A stretch of DNA of 9,693 nt, from positions 1-9,693 of the forward strand of contig JAYWGJ010000054.1 of the NCBI GenBank assembly GCA_043778315.1, given 5' to 3'. The notes below the pieces were generated by a model. That model had not been told where the DNA came from. It did no database searches and saw nothing but the letters and a program-made list of their open reading frames with translations. This DNA is from JBEEMU01 sp043778315. Its GTDB lineage: Bacteria; Bacteroidota; Bacteroidia; Chitinophagales; Saprospiraceae. The translations under genes were made by a program, and so were the position numbers. Of this stretch, positions 8,098 through 9,693 are shown one piece after another. Position 1 is the stretch's first letter. Each line of letters starts with the position of its first letter.

Positions 8098-8117
8098 AGA
8101 CAAGGTATGCCTTGTCT
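8098..8117. repeat. Palindromic element directly after the adhesin stop codon, downstream copy
   Basis: Positions 8098-8105 (agacaagg) pair perfectly with 8110-8117 (ccttgtct) around a TATG loop. The stem starts at the base after the TAG stop. The core matches the upstream element at 44-59 in 14 of 16 bases. The preceding bases GTAG (8094-8097) may be the outer arm of a longer parental palindrome, so the stop codon itself may come from the element. No T-run follows, so it does not look like the main terminator. Confidence 0.55.
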
Positions 8118-8130
8118 GGCAAATATTAAA

Positions 8131-8153
8131 TAGAGATGCGATTTGTCGTATAT
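8131..8153. repeat. Degenerate inverted repeat, second palindrome type
   Basis: Positions 8136-8141 (atgcga) pair with 8146-8151 (tcgtat) around TTTG, with one G-T pair and weak pairing further out. Its left flank TAGAGAT (8131-8137) matches TAGAGAC at 8095-8101, the flank of the first palindrome 36 bp upstream. Both may be decayed members of related short palindromes sharing a TAGAGA outer arm. It could also be chance in an AT-rich spacer. Confidence 0.35.
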
Positions 8154-8159
8154 ATGAAT

Positions 8160-8199
8160 AAAAAGTCCCGCGTTGCAGCAGCAGCGCGAGGCTTTTTTT
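8160..8199 (+). terminator. Intrinsic terminator of the adhesin gene
   Basis: The 17-nt arm 8160-8176 pairs with 8181-8197 around the tetraloop AGCA. The stem has one C-A mismatch (8168/8189) and two G-T pairs. A GC-rich upper stem is flanked by an A-run on the left and a seven-T run (8193-8199) on the right, the classical Rho-independent layout. The matching A-run at 8160-8164 means it could also act on the opposite strand. It lies 63 bases after the adhesin stop and before the pgk promoter-like element, separating the two genes. Confidence 0.9.
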
Positions 8200-8243
8200 A
8201 TTGTAAAAATACCCTATAAGCACATTTAAAACTTAAAAATGTT

Positions 8244-8251
8244 TACTTTTG
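8244..8251 (+). promoter_or_regulatory. Probable pgk promoter, Bacteroidota -7 element
   Basis: TACTTTTG matches the Bacteroidota primary sigma factor -7 consensus TAnnTTTG. It lies 35 bases before the pgk start codon and downstream of the terminator, which fits a short leader. The expected -33 TTG-type element is not evident at the right distance (about 8221-8227), so only half of the promoter is supported. The last 20 bases before the ATG contain no Shine-Dalgarno sequence, as is usual in this phylum. Confidence 0.6.
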
Positions 8252-8286
8252 CAAAATATACAGTTCAACTCTAAATTATAGCAATA

Positions 8287-9489
8287 ATGAATAATATTGA
8301 TTTCAATAACAAAAAAGTAATTGTACGCGTGGATTTTAACGTACCGATTGATGCCAGTTTTAATATCACTGACGATACGCGTATGCGTGGTGCGATAGCG
8401 ACTATACAGCACATCACGGCGGCAGGCGGTGCCGTTATTTTGCTGTCACATTTTGGTCGTCCGCTCAAAAAAACACGCGCCGATGGGAGCATCGATGTGC
8501 AGCAATTCACCTTGGCGCATTTAGTTGCGCATTTAAGCGTTTTGCTAAGCAAAAAAATAACCTTTGCAGATAATTGTATTGGCGAAGCAGCCAAAACCGC
8601 CGTTGCCAACCTCAACGCAGGTGACGTTTTATTATTAGAAAACACACGTTTTCATGCAGGCGAAGAAGCAGGTGACCGTCTGTTTGCTGCCGAATTGGCT
8701 TCGTTAGGCGATATTTATATTAACGATGCTTTTGGCGCAGCGCATCGCGCGCATGCAAGTACAGCTATTATTGCGTCTTTTTTTGACGCTCATCACAAGG
8801 GTTTTGGCTTGCTAATGGACAGCGAATTGGCGGCAGCCAAAAAGATAATGGATACGCCTGCTCGTCCGCTTACCGCAATAGTAGGCGGCGCAAAAGTGTC
8901 GGATAAAATCCTATTATTAGAGCATTTATTGGATAAAGTAGATACACTTATCGTGGGCGGTGGCATGGCTTACACGTTTATGCAAGCGATTGGCGGCACT
9001 ATCGGCAACTCGCTTTGCGAAACCGAGAAGCTCGATTTGGCAAAAGCCTTATTATTAAAATCACGCGAAAAAGGCATAAATTTATTACTACCTATCGACT
9101 CCGTTGTGGCGGATAAGTTTGCTAATGATGCCAACACGCGCACCGAGCGCAGCATTACGATAAGCGATGGTTGGAGCGGTTTGGATATTGGAGCGGAAGC
9201 GATAGTAGCTTTCCGAGCTGCTATATTAAACTCGAAAACAATACTTTGGAACGGTCCGATGGGCGTTTTTGAGATGGAAAAATTTGCTACTGGAACACGC
9301 GCAATTGCCGAAGCGGTAGCCGAAGCAACGCAAAGTGGCGCGTTTTCGCTCGTCGGCGGTGGCGACTCGGTAGCTGCCGTAAATAGTATGGGCTTATCAG
9401 AAAAGGTTAGCTATGTGAGTACGGGCGGCGGCGCGATGTTGGAGTTATTGGAGGGAAAAGTGTTGCCAGGAGTGGCTGCTATGGTTTAA
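8287..9489 (+). CDS. pgk: Phosphoglycerate kinase
   Basis: This 400-residue cytoplasmic glycolytic enzyme transfers the acyl phosphate of 1,3-bisphosphoglycerate to ADP, giving 3-phosphoglycerate and ATP. All family landmarks are present. Substrate-side motifs are RVDFNVP (14-20), DDTRMR (29-34), SHFGRP (54-59), LLENTRFHAGEE (starting near 115, with Arg121) and NDAFGAAHRAHAS (starting near 146, with Arg154). Nucleotide-side motifs are GGAKVSDK (200-207), VGGGMAYTF (from 223), LWNGPMGVFE with Glu329, GGGDSVAAV (from 357) and the C-terminal STGGGAMLELLEG. Length is normal for bacterial PGK (about 390-420). The ATG at 8287 places RVDFNVP at the usual distance from the N-terminus. Phe56 stands where many homologues have Leu (SHLGRP), a conservative change. 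The gene has its own promoter-like element and is separated from the adhesin gene by a terminator, so it is probably transcribed alone. Confidence 0.98.
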   Translation: MNNIDFNNKKVIVRVDFNVPIDASFNITDDTRMRGAIATIQHITAAGGAVILLSHFGRPLKKTRADGSIDVQQFTLAHLVAHLSVLLSKKITFADNCIGEAAKTAVANLNAGDVLLLENTRFHAGEEAGDRLFAAELASLGDIYINDAFGAAHRAHASTAIIASFFDAHHKGFGLLMDSELAAAKKIMDTPARPLTAIVGGAKVSDKILLLEHLLDKVDTLIVGGGMAYTFMQAIGGTIGNSLCETEKLDLAKALLLKSREKGINLLLPIDSVVADKFANDANTRTERSITISDGWSGLDIGAEAIVAFRAAILNSKTILWNGPMGVFEMEKFATGTRAIAEAVAEATQSGAFSLVGGGDSVAAVNSMGLSEKVSYVSTGGGAMLELLEGKVLPGVAAMV

Positions 9490-9490
9490 A

Positions 9491-9533
9491 GCAGTAAGCT
9501 GAAAACTGAAAACTATAAGCAATAAGCTTACGG
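9491..9533. repeat. Short direct and inverted repeats just after pgk
   Basis: The 7-mer gaaaact is tandemly duplicated at 9501-9507 and 9508-9514, and ataagc occurs at 9515-9520 and 9522-9527. GTAAGCT at 9494-9500 is inverted as AGCTTAC at 9525-9531, enclosing the direct repeats. No T-run follows, so this is not an obvious terminator. It looks like non-coding repeat sequence. I see no gene in 9490-9693 beyond a 21-codon minus-strand frame that I do not treat as real. Confidence 0.45.
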
Positions 9534-9614
9534 AATTGTATAGTAGTTGGCTAAGGAACGCGTCCAAAATAGGTTACTGTATGCTCACTTGCCTAGGCTA
9601 CCCCCGTTCACTGC

Positions 9615-9644
9615 AAATAAAGATAGTTTGCTATCTTTATTTTT
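9615..9644 (+). terminator. AT-rich intrinsic terminator downstream of pgk
   Basis: A perfect 12-bp stem (9615-9626 with 9631-9642) closes a TTTG loop and runs into TTTTT (9640-9644). The stem is AT-rich with only two G-C pairs, so it is weaker than the terminator at 8160-8199, but perfect pairing plus a T-run supports termination. It lies 125 bases beyond the pgk stop. A-rich bases on the left arm allow partial function on the minus strand. Confidence 0.7.
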
Positions 9645-9681
9645 GTTCATTCCAAAACTGCGTTAGATTATCCTTACAATG

Positions 9682-9689
9682 CAAAGGTA
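9682..9689 (-). promoter_or_regulatory. Possible minus-strand -7 promoter element at the window edge
   Basis: Read on the minus strand, 9689-9682 is TACCTTTG, an exact match to TAnnTTTG, followed by CA. The -33 partner would lie beyond the window. A transcript from here would run left into the hairpin at 9615-9642 and then antisense to pgk. An eight-base motif with six fixed positions arises by chance every few kilobases, so confidence is low. Confidence 0.3.
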
Positions 9690-9693
9690 TTGC

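Noticed and set aside
358..9489. Adhesin gene and pgk as one operon
   Set aside because: A strong intrinsic terminator (8160-8199) and a TAnnTTTG element (8244-8251) lie between them, and there is no functional link.
9591..9598. GCCTAGGC palindrome as an operator or attachment site
   Set aside because: Eight bases is too short to separate from chance, and no second copy or associated gene was seen.

Overview
The window looks like chromosomal DNA of a member of the phylum Bacteroidota. Three things support this. The giant first protein ends in a type IX secretion system (T9SS) type A sorting domain, which is confined to this phylum. The promoter-like element upstream of the second gene has the Bacteroidota -7 form TAnnTTTG. 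Neither gene has a Shine-Dalgarno sequence next to its start codon. The genus cannot be told from this window.

Layout. Positions 1-357 are AT-rich and hold no gene, only short palindromic and A-tract repeats. Positions 358-8097 (+) are one uninterrupted gene for a 2579-residue secreted, cell-surface adhesin-like protein. In order it has a signal peptide, about five DUF11-like beta-sandwich domains, twelve tandem SdrD B-like (SdrB) domains each opening with an EF-hand-like calcium loop, an FN3-like domain and a T9SS C-terminal domain. Positions 8098-8286 hold two short degenerate palindromes, a strong intrinsic terminator and a promoter-like element. Positions 8287-9489 (+) encode phosphoglycerate kinase (pgk), complete and with its catalytic motifs intact. 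Positions 9490-9693 hold short repeats, a second terminator-type hairpin and, at the edge, a minus-strand promoter-like motif.

The two genes point the same way, but a terminator and a separate promoter lie between them, so they are probably independent units: a surface stalk or adhesin gene beside a glycolytic housekeeping gene. I see no operon logic, mobile element, CRISPR array or RNA gene. The most interesting points are the twelve-unit calcium-loop stalk exported by T9SS rather than anchored by a sortase, a G-rich hairpin-type insertion that adds a Gly-rich segment inside SdrB unit 4, and a small palindrome found on both sides of the giant gene, whose downstream copy abuts or includes the stop codon. 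I did not find a clearly new multi-gene system.
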